Of a stretch of 64,000 nt of DNA, positions 49,509-62,927 are shown piece after piece; the first letter of the stretch is position 1; each line of letters begins with the position of its first letter. A program made the translations under genes and the position numbers. Origin of the DNA: Panopea generosa. Its lineage: Eukaryota > Mollusca > Bivalvia > Adapedonta > Hiatellidae. Below the pieces are notes generated by a model. That model was not told the origin of the DNA. It was given only the letters and a program-made list of their open reading frames with translations, and ran no database searches. The DNA lies in the NCBI GenBank assembly GCA_029582155.1, contig CM055901.1, positions 25,081,657 to 25,145,656 of the forward strand. The letters are read 5' to 3'.

Positions 49509-50645
49509 TGTCTGTATTGATTATAGACACTATGTACATGTTCTAACTGATTATAGATACTATGTACGTGTATGTACTGATTTTCGATGTTATATACATG
49601 TATGTACTGATTATAAATACTATGTACATGTATGTACTGATAACAGATACATTGTGCATGTATATACTGATTATAGATACTGTGTACATATATGTTGATT
49701 ATAGGTACTATGTACATGTATGTACTGATAATAGATACTATGTTGATGTATGTTGATTAAAGATAATATGTACATTGATGTACTGATAATAGATACATTG
49801 TGCATGTATATACTGATTATAGATACTATGTACATATATGTTGATTATAGATACTATTTACATGTATGTAATGATTATAGATGTTATGCGCATGTATGTA
49901 GTGATTATAGATGCTATGTACATCTTTGTACAGATTATAGAAGCGATATACATATATGTTGATTAAAGATACTATGTACATGTATGTAGTGATAATAGAT
50001 GCTATGTACATGAATGTTGATTATAGCTACTATGTACATGTATGTAGTGATTATTGATGCTACGTACATGAATGTTGATTATAGATACTATGTACATGTA
50101 TGTAGTGATTATATATCCTATGTACCTGTATGTTGAGTACAGATACAATGTACATGCATGTTGATTAAAAATAATATGTACATGTATGTTGATTATATAT
50201 AATATGTACATGTATATTGAGTATAGATACTATGTACATGTTTGTTGATTATAGATAATATGTACATGTATTTTGAGTTTAGATACTATGTACATGTATG
50301 TTGATTATATATGCTATGTACATGTTTGTACTGATTAAAGATACTATGTACATGTTTGTACTGATTATAGATACTATGTACATGTATGTTGATTATAGAT
50401 ACTTTGTACATGTATGTTGATTATATATGCTATGTACATGTTTGTACTGATTAAAGATACTATGTACATGTATGTACTGATTATAGATACTATGTACATG
50501 TATGTTGATTATAGATACTTTGTACATGTACGATGAGTATAAATACTATGTACATGTATGTACTGATTATAGATACTATGTACATGTATGTTGATTATAT
50601 ATACTATGTAATGTATGTTGATTATAGATAATATTTAATGTATGT
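49509..50645. repeat. 28-30-bp minisatellite, about 40 units
   Basis: The unit GATTATAGATACTATGTACA is followed by TGTATGTACT (30-bp type) or TGTATGTT (28-bp type). The long type dominates on the left and mixed types on the right. Open frames of Tyr/Val/Cys repeats on both strands are artefacts. Confidence 0.95.
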
Positions 50646-50649
50646 TGAT

Positions 50650-52520
50650 ATTGTTCATCAAGCTATTGTGGCTTTGTCCTTTGAATTATACGTTACCTAT
50701 TGATTTTGGACAAGACAGAAGTAATCCAGTAAATAATGTCTGTGAATTACATTTATATCTTATTTGAAGTTTGGAGATACGTCCATATAAACGTAAACCT
50801 CAATATAAAGTACTGCTAAACATGAAACAGAAAGAAACCCATTGCAAATAAAAAAATGTAAAACATTGGATGTGTTATATTTATTGTAAACAACCCGATG
50901 GTTATGTTCTATTTAAAAAAAATAATGTTTTATTCGACACTAGGCTTTTCTATTTTAGCACTCGACATTAGTTATTAACTCTCGTTATTTTCTAATTCGC
51001 TTTGCTAAACTAAAAATAAAAAACAATTTTTTTTTTCAAAGCAAACTCAGGGAATTAAAGAGACCAAGACATGGTATAGGATTTTACTTGCATTGCGGTT
51101 ATAACATATTTGTTTCATTAAGGACGTACAAAGCAATTTGTCAAACATCCTGTCATGTAACAGTTAATACCATGGGGGTTTTATTCGGATGAAGCACACT
51201 TGCCATGCAATAGTTATCTGTCAATATATGAAATATAATGCTCTATTGATAATCATTAGCTCCGCCTCAAATAAATTACAACCTTATTAAAAATGTCCAT
51301 CATCTGTCAGAAAGTGTATACAAACTTTCAAATATAATTACTTCATAACCGTATATTCCGTTTTAAATACCACATAAACACCATGTTTATTTTTTTGTAC
51401 TTTATTTTGACCTCTTTTGACCCCGAATGGAGAGGGCTTCCACATGTATCACTTATATACCGACTGTATCGCACGAGTTGGCTCGTGCTCTATACCATTG
51501 ACTTAACATTACACATATACTTTTTCATTTGCTTTAAACCAATAATAAATACGCATATTACCTGTCTTGCTGCAATTATACTCCACTCTCGTCAAAACAT
51601 GTTTCTCTATCTTTTTTGTTTTGATATGAACATCTAAATAACCTTCGACTTTAATGCCAATGTCAACCATGGAAACATATCATCAACTATTTATTATTTA
51701 GGTATCTGTTTGCACGATTTGGTTAAACAGTTTATTTTGGTTTTATGGCAGGTGTTGCATTGAGCATGGATATTCCCCTTAGTAAACAACTTTTAAATTA
51801 TTCATACAGTTAATTGCTAGACTGTAGTGCATCAATGGTTTCAAATTATCATTTTATAATGTGACATATGGCAGTACAGCGGCATGTAAAGAGACATGCA
51901 TATTTAATTATAGTATTACGTTACTGCATCGGCGCAATTATGCATGTGTAAACAAGATTTAAGCAACGTTGCCAGATTTAGGTATTGTTCTAACTTGTCT
52001 GGCGGCATTTAATGCAAAATGAAGTGTCAAATGAATGACGACCATTATTATTTAAATAGTTATCGTTTAAAATTAAGCTGTGCCTGCAAGCGTTACACGA
52101 CTTTCGAAAGGAAATAAACGCACAGAGAAATATATCGAATTATCTTTAAACTCACATTATTTCACGAAATGCCTACTGTACAATATCAGTAGAATATAAT
52201 ACCATATATGTACGTCAAACACGTATCTGCTAATGAATGCGAGACAAAGCACACTGGAAATTTAAAAGTTTAGTCGACACTGACAATACCATTCAAAACG
52301 ATAGACCTGTTCAGATAGTGTACTATTTACAAACACAAAATTTGATTTTATACCTATTGATGAATTATAGAGAGATATCAGTGAAATATAGACGCATAAT
52401 CCCACTGTTTAAAAAAAGGGGGCCAACACGTTTTATAATCATATACACTACAATATAGACAAGAGATGGGACTCCATGATTTCGAATTCTTACATATCTG
52501 CAAAATGACAAGCTGCAACA
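50650..52520. other. Intergenic, with one small perfect hairpin
   Basis: At 51471-51488 GCACGAG-TTGG-CTCGTGC forms a 7-bp perfect stem. It is part of a locally GC-rich stretch (51420-51500) that looks vaguely tRNA-like on the minus strand but lacks a B box. Nothing else is supported. Confidence 0.45.
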
Positions 52521-52521
52521 G

Positions 52522-53080
52522 TAAGTATTGATAAGCAATAGTTTTTTTATCGATATGCAGATGTAAAACACTTAATCCGAAGACTTGTCGTGGTGGGATA
52601 TTGTTTAACTCTTTACTCGATATATACGCGTTTTACAGTACCAATCACAGAAGGCCTTTGAAAACAGTGCAGGAAGAGTTCAGATTGCTCGCAATCTGAA
52701 CACTTCCTTCACTGTTTTCCACTCTGTCAGTTAATATCAACATAATCACCAAATAATTCACAAGCCTTCTATATTAGTTGTCCAAAGGCGTCTATATTAG
52801 AGGTGTCCAAAGGCGTCTATATGAAGTAAAGGGTTAACAGTAAATATTGATAAGAAATAGTTTTTTCATCAATATGCAGATGTAGAACACTTAATCCGAA
52901 GACTTGTTGCTGGTGGGATATTGTTTAGGAGTAAGTATTGATAAGAAATAATTTTTTTCATCGATATGCAGATGTAGAACACTTAATCCGAGGACTTGTT
53001 GGGATATTGTTTAACGATTATCGATATGCAGATGTAGAACACTTAATCCGAAGACTTGTTGCTGGTGGGATATTGAATGG
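52522..53080. repeat. Broken about 90-bp repeat, four copies
   Basis: AGTAAGTATTGATAAG, TTTTTTCATCGATATGCAGA, TGTAGAACACTTAATCCGAA and GACTTGTTGCTGGTGGGATA recur at 52522-52608, 52840-52927, 52930-53014 and 53017-53080. Copies 1 and 2 are separated by unique sequence containing the hairpin; copies 2 to 4 are adjacent. Confidence 0.88.
52660..52719. other. Near-perfect 60-nt hairpin
   Basis: GAAAACAGTG, an 8-base segment and GTTCAGATTG face their complements around a CTCG loop. Of 28 pairs, 26 match; both mismatches flank the central AGGAAG. It lies between copies 1 and 2 of the 90-bp repeat. Confidence 0.85.
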
Positions 53081-53575
53081 TGCAATATTTTTTACGATCA
53101 ATACCGCCGTGTTTCCAATGAAGCGTAAAGTTCATTCGTTGAAATTGGGTAATTATGTACAGATTCGCAGTTACTGTAAATGATTTAAAATATTCATTAA
53201 CAGCAATCCGCAAAATTAGTAAACAAAAGACCCACTTGTGTTACGCTCTTTCCAATTGTATTTCCAAGCTGTTATCCAATGAAGAACATGTAACTATTGC
53301 CATTATCATGTGTACACTTTCCTTTCATATGGCTTTGTTTGAGTGTCTTTCCATCCTTCCTAATGAGAATATAAACGGATGCCCGCCTCAAAATAATGTA
53401 TGATGATATTGTTAAATGAAATTTTCAACCATATTAAATTTGATATTCTGTCCTCATTATTTTTCAGATTAAATTTTATATCCTGTTCACATTAGTTTTC
53501 AGTGCAAGAGAAAGGCTCATCAAGAAATTAAATATGAGGGTGTACCACCAATCAAATTGAGTTGAGTGAAGTTGG
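53081..53575. other. Intergenic, nothing identified
   Basis: An 82-codon open frame at 53155-53403 has no recognisable protein features. TTAAATTTGATATTCTGTCC and TTAAATTTTATATCCTGTTC near 53433 and 53470 form a short repeat. Confidence 0.45.
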
Positions 53576-53580
53576 CTATG

Positions 53581-56500
53581 AGATCGGAAATCGTAAATTA
53601 ACATTCAATGCAGATCCAGGTCTGAGATCGTAAAACAGCATTCAAAAATAAAGTCAAAATTTGAATAAAGACCCAGGTCTGCAATCGTAGATCGACATTC
53701 AAAATAAAAGTGAAAAGATGGACAAAATATGAATGCAGACACAGGTCTGAGATCGTAGATCAACATTCAAAAATAAAGTCGAAATTTGAATAAAGACCCA
53801 AGTCTGCAATCGTAGATCGACATTCAAAATAAAAGTTAAAAGACAGACTTAACTTGAAATAAGACCCAGGTCTGAGATCGTAGATCAACATTCATTATAA
53901 AAGTGTAAAGACGGACAAAAGTTGAATGCAGACCCAGGTCAGAGATCGTAGATCAACATTCAAAATAAAAGTCGGCATTTGAATACAGACTCAGGTCTGA
54001 GATCAAAGATAAACATTCAAAATAAAAGTTAAGAGACGGACAGAACATAAATACACACTCAGGTCTGAGATCGTAGATCAACATTCAAAATAAAAGTCGG
54101 AATTTGAATAACGACCCAGGTATGCAATCGTAGATCGAAATTCAAAATAAAAGTTAAAAAGACGGACTAAACTTGAATGCAGACACAGGTATGGGATCGT
54201 AGATTAACATCCAAATAAAAGTTAAAAGACGGACAAAACTTGAATACAGACCCATGTCTGAGATCGTAGATCAACATTCAAAATAAAAGTGAAAAGACAG
54301 AAAAAACTTGAATGCAGACCCAGGTCTGGGATCGTATAACAACATTCAAAATAAAAGTCAGAATTTGAACAAAGATACAGGTCTGCAATCGTAGATCGGC
54401 AATAAAAAAAAAAGAGTTAAAAATCGGATTTAACTTGAATGCAGACCCAGGTCTGTCATTGTAGATCAACATTCAAAATTAAAGTGAAAAGACGGACAAA
54501 ACTCGAAGGCAGACCCAGGTCAGAGATCGTAGATCAACGTTCAAAATAAAATTTAAAAAACGGACAAAGCTTGAATACATACCCAGGTCTGAGATCCTAG
54601 ATCAACATTCTAAATAAAAGTTAAATGACGGACAAAATATGAAACAGACCCTGGTCTGAGATCCTAGATCAACATTCAAAATAAAAGTGAAAAGACAGAC
54701 AAAACTTGAATGCAGACCCAGGCCTGAGATCGTAGATCAACATTCAAAATAAAAATCAGAATTTGAATCACGACAAGGTTTGCATTCAAAATAAAAGTTA
54801 AAAGACGGACTGATTTTGAATACAGACCCAGGACTGGAATCGTGGATCAACATTCAAAATAAAAGTTAAAAGACGGATAAAACTTGACTTCAGACCCAGG
54901 TCAGAGATCGTAGATCAACATTCAAAATAAAAGTGAAAAGACAAAACTTCAATGCCGACCCAGGTCTGAGATCGTAGATCAACATTTAAAATAAAAATCG
55001 GAATTTGAATTACGACCCAGGTCTACAATCGTTGAACGACATTCAAAATAAAAGTTAAAAGACTGACAAAATTTGAATGCAGACCCAAGTCTGAAATCGT
55101 AGATCGACATTCAAAATAAAAGTTAAAAGATGAACAAAACTTAAATGCAGACCGAGTTCTGAGATCGTAGATCAACATTCAAAATGAAAGTGAAAAGACG
55201 GACTTAATTTGAATGCAGACCCAGGACTGAAATCGTTGATCAACATTCAAAATAAAAGTTAAAAGACAGACAAAATTTGACTACAGACCCAGGTCTGAGA
55301 TCGTAGAACAACATTCAAAGTAAAAGTGAAAAGACAAAACTTGAATGCAGACCCAGGTCTGAGATCGTAGATCAAAATTCAAGATAAAAATCGGAATTTG
55401 AATAACGACCAAGGTCTACAATCGTAGATCGACATTCAAAATAAAAGTTAAAAAACGGACACATTTGAATGCAGACCCAGGTCTGAGTTCGTAAATCGAT
55501 ATTTAAATAAAAGTTAAAATACGGACAAAATTTGAATTCAGACCTAGGTCTGAGATTGTAGATCAACATTCAAAATAAAAGTGAAAAGAGAGACAAAACT
55601 TAAAAGCAGACAGAGCTCTGAGATCGTAGATCAACATTCGAAATTAAAGTCGAAATTTGAATAGCGACCCAGTTCTGAGATCGTAGATCAACATTCAAAA
55701 TAAAAATGAAAAACAAGACAAAACATGAATGCAGACCCAGGTCTGAGATGGTAGATCAACATTCAAAAATCAAAGTAGGAATTTGAATAACGACCCAGGT
55801 CTGCAATCGTAGATCGACATTCAGAATACAAGTTAAAAGACGGACTGATCTTGAATACAGACCCAGGTCTGAGATCGTAGATCAACGTTCAAAATAAAAG
55901 TTGTCATTTGAATAACGACCCTGGTCTACCATCGTAGATCGACATTCAAAATAAAAAATGAAAGACGGACTTATCTTGAATACAGACCCAGGTCTGAGAT
56001 CGTGGATCAACATTCAAAATAAAAATTAAAAGACGGACAAAACTTGACTATAGACCCAGGTCTAATATCGTAGATCAACATTCAAAATAAAAGTCGGAAT
56101 TTGAATAACGACCCTGGTCTACCATCGTAGATCGACATTAAAAATAAAAAATGAAAGACGGACTTATCTTGAATACAGACCCAGGTCTGAGATCGTAGAT
56201 CAATATTCAAAATAAAAGTCGGAATTTGAATTACGACACTGGTCTACCATCGTAGATCGACATTCAAAATAAAAAAAATGAAAGACGGACTTATCTTGAA
56301 TACAGACCCAGGTCTGAGATCGTAGATCAACTTTCAAAAAAAAGTGGAAAGACGGACAAAACTTAAATAAAGACCCAGGTCCTAGATCGTAGATGAACAT
56401 TCAAAATAAGAGTGAAAAGACAGACAAAACTTCAATGCAGACCCAGGTCTGAGATCATAAATCAACATTCAAAACAAAAGTCGGAATTTGAATAACGACC

Positions 56501-59500
56501 AAGGTTTGCAGTCGTAGATCGACATTCAAAATATACGTTAAAAGACTTGATTTAATTTGAATGCAGACCCAGGTCAGAGACCATAAATCAACATTAAAAA
56601 AATTAAAGTGAAAAGACGGACAAAACTCGAATGCAGTCCCAGGTCTGAGATCATAGATCAACATTCAAAATAAAAGTTAAAATTCAGACAAAACTTGAAT
56701 GCAGAGACATGTCTGAGATCGTAGATCAATATTCAAAATAAAACAGAAAAGACAAAACTTGAATGCAGACCAAGGTCTGAGGTCGTAGATCAAAATTCAA
56801 AATAAAAGTCGGAAGTTGAATAACGCCCCAGTTATACCATCGTAGATCGACATTCAAATTAAAAAATAAAAGACGAACTTATCTTGAATAAAGACCCAAG
56901 TCTGAGATCGTGGATCAACATTCAAAACAAAAGTTAAAAGACGGACAAAACTTGACTCTAGACCCAGGTCTGAGATCGTAGATCAATATTCATAATAAAA
57001 GTGAAAAGACGGACAAAACTTGTTTGCAGACCCAGGTCTGAGATCGTAAATCAATATTCAAAATAAAAGTCGGAATTTGAATAACGACCCAGGTATGCAA
57101 TCGTAGATCAACATTCAAAATAAAAGTTAAAAGACGGACAAAATTTGGATAAAGACCCAGGTCTTAGATCGTAGATGAACATTCAAAATAAGAGTGAAAA
57201 GACATTTAACTTGAATGCAGACCCAGGTCTGAGATCGTAAATCAACATTCAAAACAAAAGTCGGAATTTGAATGACGACCCAGATTTGCAGTCGTAGATC
57301 GACATTCAAAATAAAAGTTAAAAGACGGATTTAACTTGAATGCAGACCTATGTCAGAGATCATAGATCAACATTGAAAAAATAATAAAAGTGAAAAGACG
57401 GACAAAACTCGAATGCAGTCCCAGGTCTGAGATCATAGATCAACATTCAAAATTAAAGTTAAAATACAGACACCACTTGAATGCAGATCCAGGTCCTAGA
57501 TAGTAGATCAACACTCAAAATAAAAGTAAAAAGACGGACAAAACTTGAACACAGACCCAGGTCAGAGATTGTAGATCAATATTCAACTTAAAAGTCGGAA
57601 GTTGAATAACGACCCAGGTCTGCAATCGTAGATCGACATTCAAATTAAAAGTTAAAATACGGACAAATTTGAATGCAGACCCAGGTCTGAGATCGAGATC
57701 GACATTCATAATAAAAGTTATAATACGGACAAAATTTGAATGCAGACCCAGGTCTGAGATCGTAGATCAACATTCAAAATAAAAGTCGGAATTTGAATAA
57801 CGACCCAGGTCTGCAATCTTAGATTGACATTCAAAATAAAAGTTAAAAGACGGACAAAACTTGACTCTAGACCTAGGTCTGAGATCGTTGTTCAATATTC
57901 ATAATAAAAGTGAAAAGACGGACAAAACTTGAATGCAGACCCAGGTCTGAGATCGTAAATCAACATTCAAAATAAAAGTTAAGAGACGGACAGAACATAA
58001 ATACACACTCAGGTCTGAGATCGTAGATCAACATTCAAATTAAAAGTCGGAATTTGAATAACGACCCAGATATGCAATCGTAGATCGACATTCAAAATAA
58101 AAGTTAAAAGACGGTCTTAGTTTGGATGCAGACACAGGTCTGGGATTGTACATCAACATCCAAATAAAAATTAAAAGACGGACAAAACTTGAATACAGAC
58201 CCAGGTCTGAGATCGAAGATCAACATTCATAATATAAGTGAAAAGACGGTCAAAACTTGAATGAAGACCCAGGTCTGAGAACGTAGATCAACATTCAAAA
58301 TAAAAGTGAAAAGACGGACTTGACTTGAATGCAGACCCAGGACTGAAATCGTGGATCAACATTCAAAATAAAAGTTAAAAGACGGACAAAACTTGACTAC
58401 AGACCCAGGTCTGAGATCATAGATCAACATTAAAAAAATAAAAGTGAAAAGACGGACAAAACTCGAATGCAATCCCAGGTCTGTGATCATAGATCAACAT
58501 TCAAAATAAAAGTTAAAATACAGACACCACTTGAATGCAGACCCAGGTCCTAGATAGTAGATCAACACTCAAAATAAAAGTAAAAAGACAGACAAAACTT
58601 GAACACAGACCCAGGTCAGAGATTGTAAATCAATATTCAACTTAAAAGTCGGAAGTTGAATAACGACCCAGGTCTGCAATCGTAGATCGACATTCAAATT
58701 AAAAGTTAAAATACGGACAAATGTGAATGCAGACCCAGGTCTGAGATCGTAGATCGACATTCAAAATAAAAGTTAAAATACGGACAAAATTTGAATGCAG
58801 ACCCAGGTCTGAGATCGTAGATCAACATTCAAAATAAAAGTCGGAATTTGAATAACGACCCAGGTCTGAGATCAAAGATCAACATTAAAAATATAAAAGT
58901 GAAAAGACGGACAAAACTCGAATGCAGTCCCAGGTCTGAGATCATAGATCAACATTCAAAATAAAAGTTAAAATACAGACACACCTTGAACACAGACCCA
59001 GGTCAGAGATCGTAGATCAACATTCAGAATAAAAGTGAAAAGACAAAACTTGAATGCAGACCAGGTACTGAGATCGTAGATCAAAATTTAACTTAAAAGT
59101 CGGAAGTTGAATAACGACCAAGGTCTGCAATCGTAGATCGACATTCAAATTAAAAGTTAAAATACGGACAAATTTGAATGCAGACCCAGGTCTGAGATCG
59201 TAGATCGACATTCAAAATAAAAGTTAAAATACGGACAAAATTTGAATGCAGACCCAGGTCTGAGATCGTAGATCAACATTCAAAATAAAAGTCGGAATTT
59301 GAATAACGACTAAGGTCTGCAATCTTAGATCGACATTCAAAATAAAAGTTAAAAGACGGAATGAACTTGAATACAGAACCAGGTCTGACATCGTAGATCA
59401 ACATTCAAAAAAAAAGTCGGAATTTGAATAACGACCAAGGTCTGCAATCTTAGATCGACATTCAAAATAAAAGTTAAAAGACGGAATGAACTTAAATACA

Positions 59501-60820
59501 GACCCAGGTCTGAGATCGTAGATCAACAATCAAAATAAAAGTCGGAATTTGAATAACGACCCAGGTCTACCATCGTAGATCGACATTCAAATTAAAAAAT
59601 AAAAGACGGACTTATCTTGAATACAAACCCAAGTCTAAGATCGTGGATCACCATTCAAAATAAAAGTCGGAATTTGAATAACGACTAAGGTCTGCAATCT
59701 TAGATCGACATTCAAAATAAAAGTTAAAAGACTGACAAAACTTGACTATAGACCCAGGTCTGAGAACGTAGATCAACATTCAAAATAAAAGTGAAAAGAC
59801 GGACTTGACTTGAATGCTGATCCAGGACTGAAATCATGGATCAACATTCAAAATAAAAGTTAAAAGACGGACAAAACTTGACTACCGTCCCAGGTCTGAG
59901 ATCGTAGATCAACATTCAAAATAAAAGTGAAAAGAGGGACAAAACTTAAATGCAGACCGAGTTCTGAGATCGTAGATCAATATTCGTAATTAAAGTCGAA
60001 ATTTGAATAACGACCCAGGTTTTTAGTCCTAGATCGACATTCAAAATAAAAGTTAAAAGACGGACTTAACTTGAATGCAGACCCATGTCTGAGATCGTAG
60101 ATAAACATTCAAAATAAAAGTGAAAAGACAGACAAAACTTAAATGCAGACCCAGGTCTGAGATCGTAGATCAACTTTCAAATAAAAGTAGGAATTTGAAT
60201 AACGACCCAGGTCTGCAATCGTAGATCGACATTCAAATTAAAAGTTGAAATACGGACAAAATGTGTATGCAGACACAGGTCTGAGATCGTAGATCAACAT
60301 TCAAAATAAAAATCGGAATTTGAATGACGACTTAGGTCTGCAATCGTAGATCGACTTTCAAAATAAAAGTTAGAAGATGGACTTAACTTAAATGCAGACC
60401 CAGGTCTGAGATCGTAGATCAACATTCAAAATAAAAGTCGGATTTTAATGACAACCCAGGACTGCAATCGTAGTTCGACATTCAAAATAAAAGTTAAAAG
60501 ACGGACTTAACTTGAATGCAGATCCAGTTCTGAAATCGTAGATCATCGTTATCGTAAAAGACTGTAGTAAAAGATAAAATACGGACACAATTTGAATGCA
60601 AACCCAAGTCTGAGATCGTAGATCAACATTGAAAATCGAATTGGAAATACGGACAAAACTTGAATGCAGACCTTGGTCTTCAATCGTAGATCGACATTCA
60701 AAATAAAAGTTAAAAGACGGACTAACTTTGAATGCAGACCCAGGTCTGAGATCGCAGATCAACATTCAAAATAAAACTCGGAATTTGAATGTTGACCCAT
60801 GTCTCCAATCGTTGATTAAC
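53581..60820. repeat. 7.2-kb satellite of 68-bp and 57-bp monomers
   Basis: Both monomers share CATTCAAAATAAAAGT and a …GACCCAGGTCTG…ATCGTAGATC… part. Type A (about 68 bp) continues TAAAAGACGGACAAAACTTG and AATGCAGACCCAGGTCTGAG; type B (about 57 bp) continues CGGAATTTGAATAACGACCC and AGGTCTGCAATCGTAGATCG. I estimate about 115 monomers. A and B are mixed, often in A-B-A runs, and larger blocks are repeated (for example 57500-57760 and 58548-58810). Minus-strand frames reading DLRPGSAFKF-type repeats are artefacts. Confidence 0.95.
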
Positions 60821-60834
60821 ATTCAATGTTAATT

Positions 60835-61815
60835 CTTGCTACAAATAATCAGTAAAACATGACGAAGTTTCGCGAGTAAAACCCAAACCCTTCTCTTAAA
60901 GTTCAAGGTCACACTTTGAGTTTGTTTGACAATACTTTTGGTATCTTTAAGATTTCGTGTCCGGCCTCTTACTTTGTCTTTCATTGATTGATTTAATAAG
61001 TACTTGATACAAATTATTAACATAACATGAAAACGTCTCGCGAGTAACAACCCACTCCCACTTGAAAGATCAAAGTAACAATCTATCTTTTTTTGGGCGG
61101 CACTTTGAGTCTGTTTGAGATTGTCACCTCTGTATCAATTTCAAAAACACTTTGCGCAGTTGGTCAACATGGTATGGTGAGGTGTCACTTGTAAGACAAA
61201 GAAACTTTTCTGAAAGGTCAAGGTCACGCTTTCAATTTGTTTGATATTCGTGTCTGATCTGTAACTTTGATCAAATGGCATAACGACGTGTCGCGTGTAA
61301 GTTCCAGAACCGTACCTCAAAGGTCAAGTTCACACTTTTAGTTTGTTTGACAACACTTTGAGGCTGTTTGAGATTTCAAGTATTTAACTTTATCATACAT
61401 TGATGGATTTCAAAACATTGGCTTAATTTATCAATTGATCAATTGATCAACATGACATGACGACGTGTTGCGTTAAGACCCAGAACCTTACCCTAAAGGA
61501 TAAGGATTCTCTTTCAGTTTGTTTGATATTTCATGTTTGGTCTGAAACTTACATGGGAGATTTTAAAGTAGCTTGACACAAGTGATCAGCATATCATGAT
61601 GATGTGTCACCTGCATGTACCTGTATAAATACCAAGACCTTGACATCAGATGGCAAGGTTACAAACAGGTCAAGGTCACTCTTTACTGTAAAAAAACATG
61701 AAATTGTGTGCTTAGTTTAAAACTTCAGGCTATTACTCTTGATATTCATAGATACATCCTACCTATTATAGAACATATCATTATTTTCACAGACCATTTG
61801 GGGGCATGTGACACT
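60835..61815 (-). repeat. GTGACCTTGACC-type repeat, third copy, reversed
   Basis: On the minus strand the sequence starts AGTGTCACATGCCCCCAAAT and runs through units with GTGACCTTGACCTTT and AAATATCAAACAAACTG words. It breaks off at the edge of the 7.2-kb satellite without the (GGAC)n and poly-G end. Confidence 0.75.
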
Positions 61816-61844
61816 TTCCAGTGGCATTTAAAAAGTGACATAGC

Positions 61845-61912
61845 CGTGACGGAGGATCGAACTCATGGCCATAATAACATGGGTTCGATGCTCTACCACT
61901 GGACCACGAGCT
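61845..61912 (-). repeat. tRNA-like head adjoining the reversed repeat
   Basis: On the minus strand: A-box region GTGGTCCAGTGGTAGAGCAT, B box GAGTTCGATCCTC and end CGTCACGGCTA. It matches the head at 17063 closely. The T stem pairs poorly, so it is not called as a tRNA gene. Confidence 0.6.
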
Positions 61913-61919
61913 CATATGT

Positions 61920-62925
61920 AGGTAATGTCAATCTCAATGTTTCGAAACCAAAATACACGTCCAGTTTACTCCATTGTTAGAGAATTAATGTGCATGTTTA
62001 TCGTTTTTACACACTTCATTATAAATTGATACTTTGTTCAATATAATTTCTAAAATAATGAATGGATGAATCAATGGGGTTTTACGGTGTACCAACACAT
62101 TGTAGGTTATTCATCACCAACAGGAAAGAAGATTCCAGTTTCACTCTACATGTACAAAGCAACAAATTAACATACATATTAAAAATCACATGTTGCCGAT
62201 ATTGTAACAGGTTGTTAAGAAGTTGGGTTATTGGTTATAAACGTGACTCCTGTTAAATGAAAAATTAACGTTTTTAATTTGCTGTAATTAGGATATTGAA
62301 ATGTATGTATTCTATGAAGAGAATCCAATATACGTGTTTATTTTATCATAGTAACGAATGCATAATTATCTTATGTTAATTTACAAGATATATTGGGACC
62401 TATTAGGGAGTCATAGAAATAATATGAGAAACCAGTTAATTTTATTTCTATCATTTATTTTAGGTATTATTTTCATCATCTTGATATCTGGAGAATTGTT
62501 TGATCGGAGACGGTGGGACTATAACCTTATAAAGAGAATTTAATATCGATAACGAGCCAGCAGTGGTCCAAAATGAATAGAATTGGGATTTAAAAAAAAC
62601 CAAAAACACTCTTTTCTCAAGAACTAAGTTAAACAAGCCATTTTTGGTATATATTTATATAAATATTTGGTATAAATTGTCTCTATTTAGAACGGATTTC
62701 AAACGAAGAAGATAGGGTTAATAAGAGCCCATTGAGTTGTCTTTGATTTTGACACTAGAATGTTATGAGGAAACATATACATCCCATTCTTATCATAGTA
62801 AAGCTTTTCAGAGGCTTTCTCCTATAAAAACATTTTGCCATGTCAAATCAAGTGAGCGAATTAGATTAATTAATTAATTACGTCGATAAAGAAATAATTA
62901 CATCCGTTAAACAATGTATTTTACA
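61920..62925. other. Intergenic, nothing identified
   Basis: AT-rich with chance frames only. Confidence 0.5.
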
Positions 62926-62927
62926 AT

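Noticed and set aside
53155-53403. 82-codon open frame with several Cys and hydrophobic residues
   Set aside because: No family recognised, no promoter or splice context; length is within chance for this sequence.
57515-60765. Minus-strand frames with DLRPGSAFKF-like repeats
   Set aside because: They are translations of satellite monomers.
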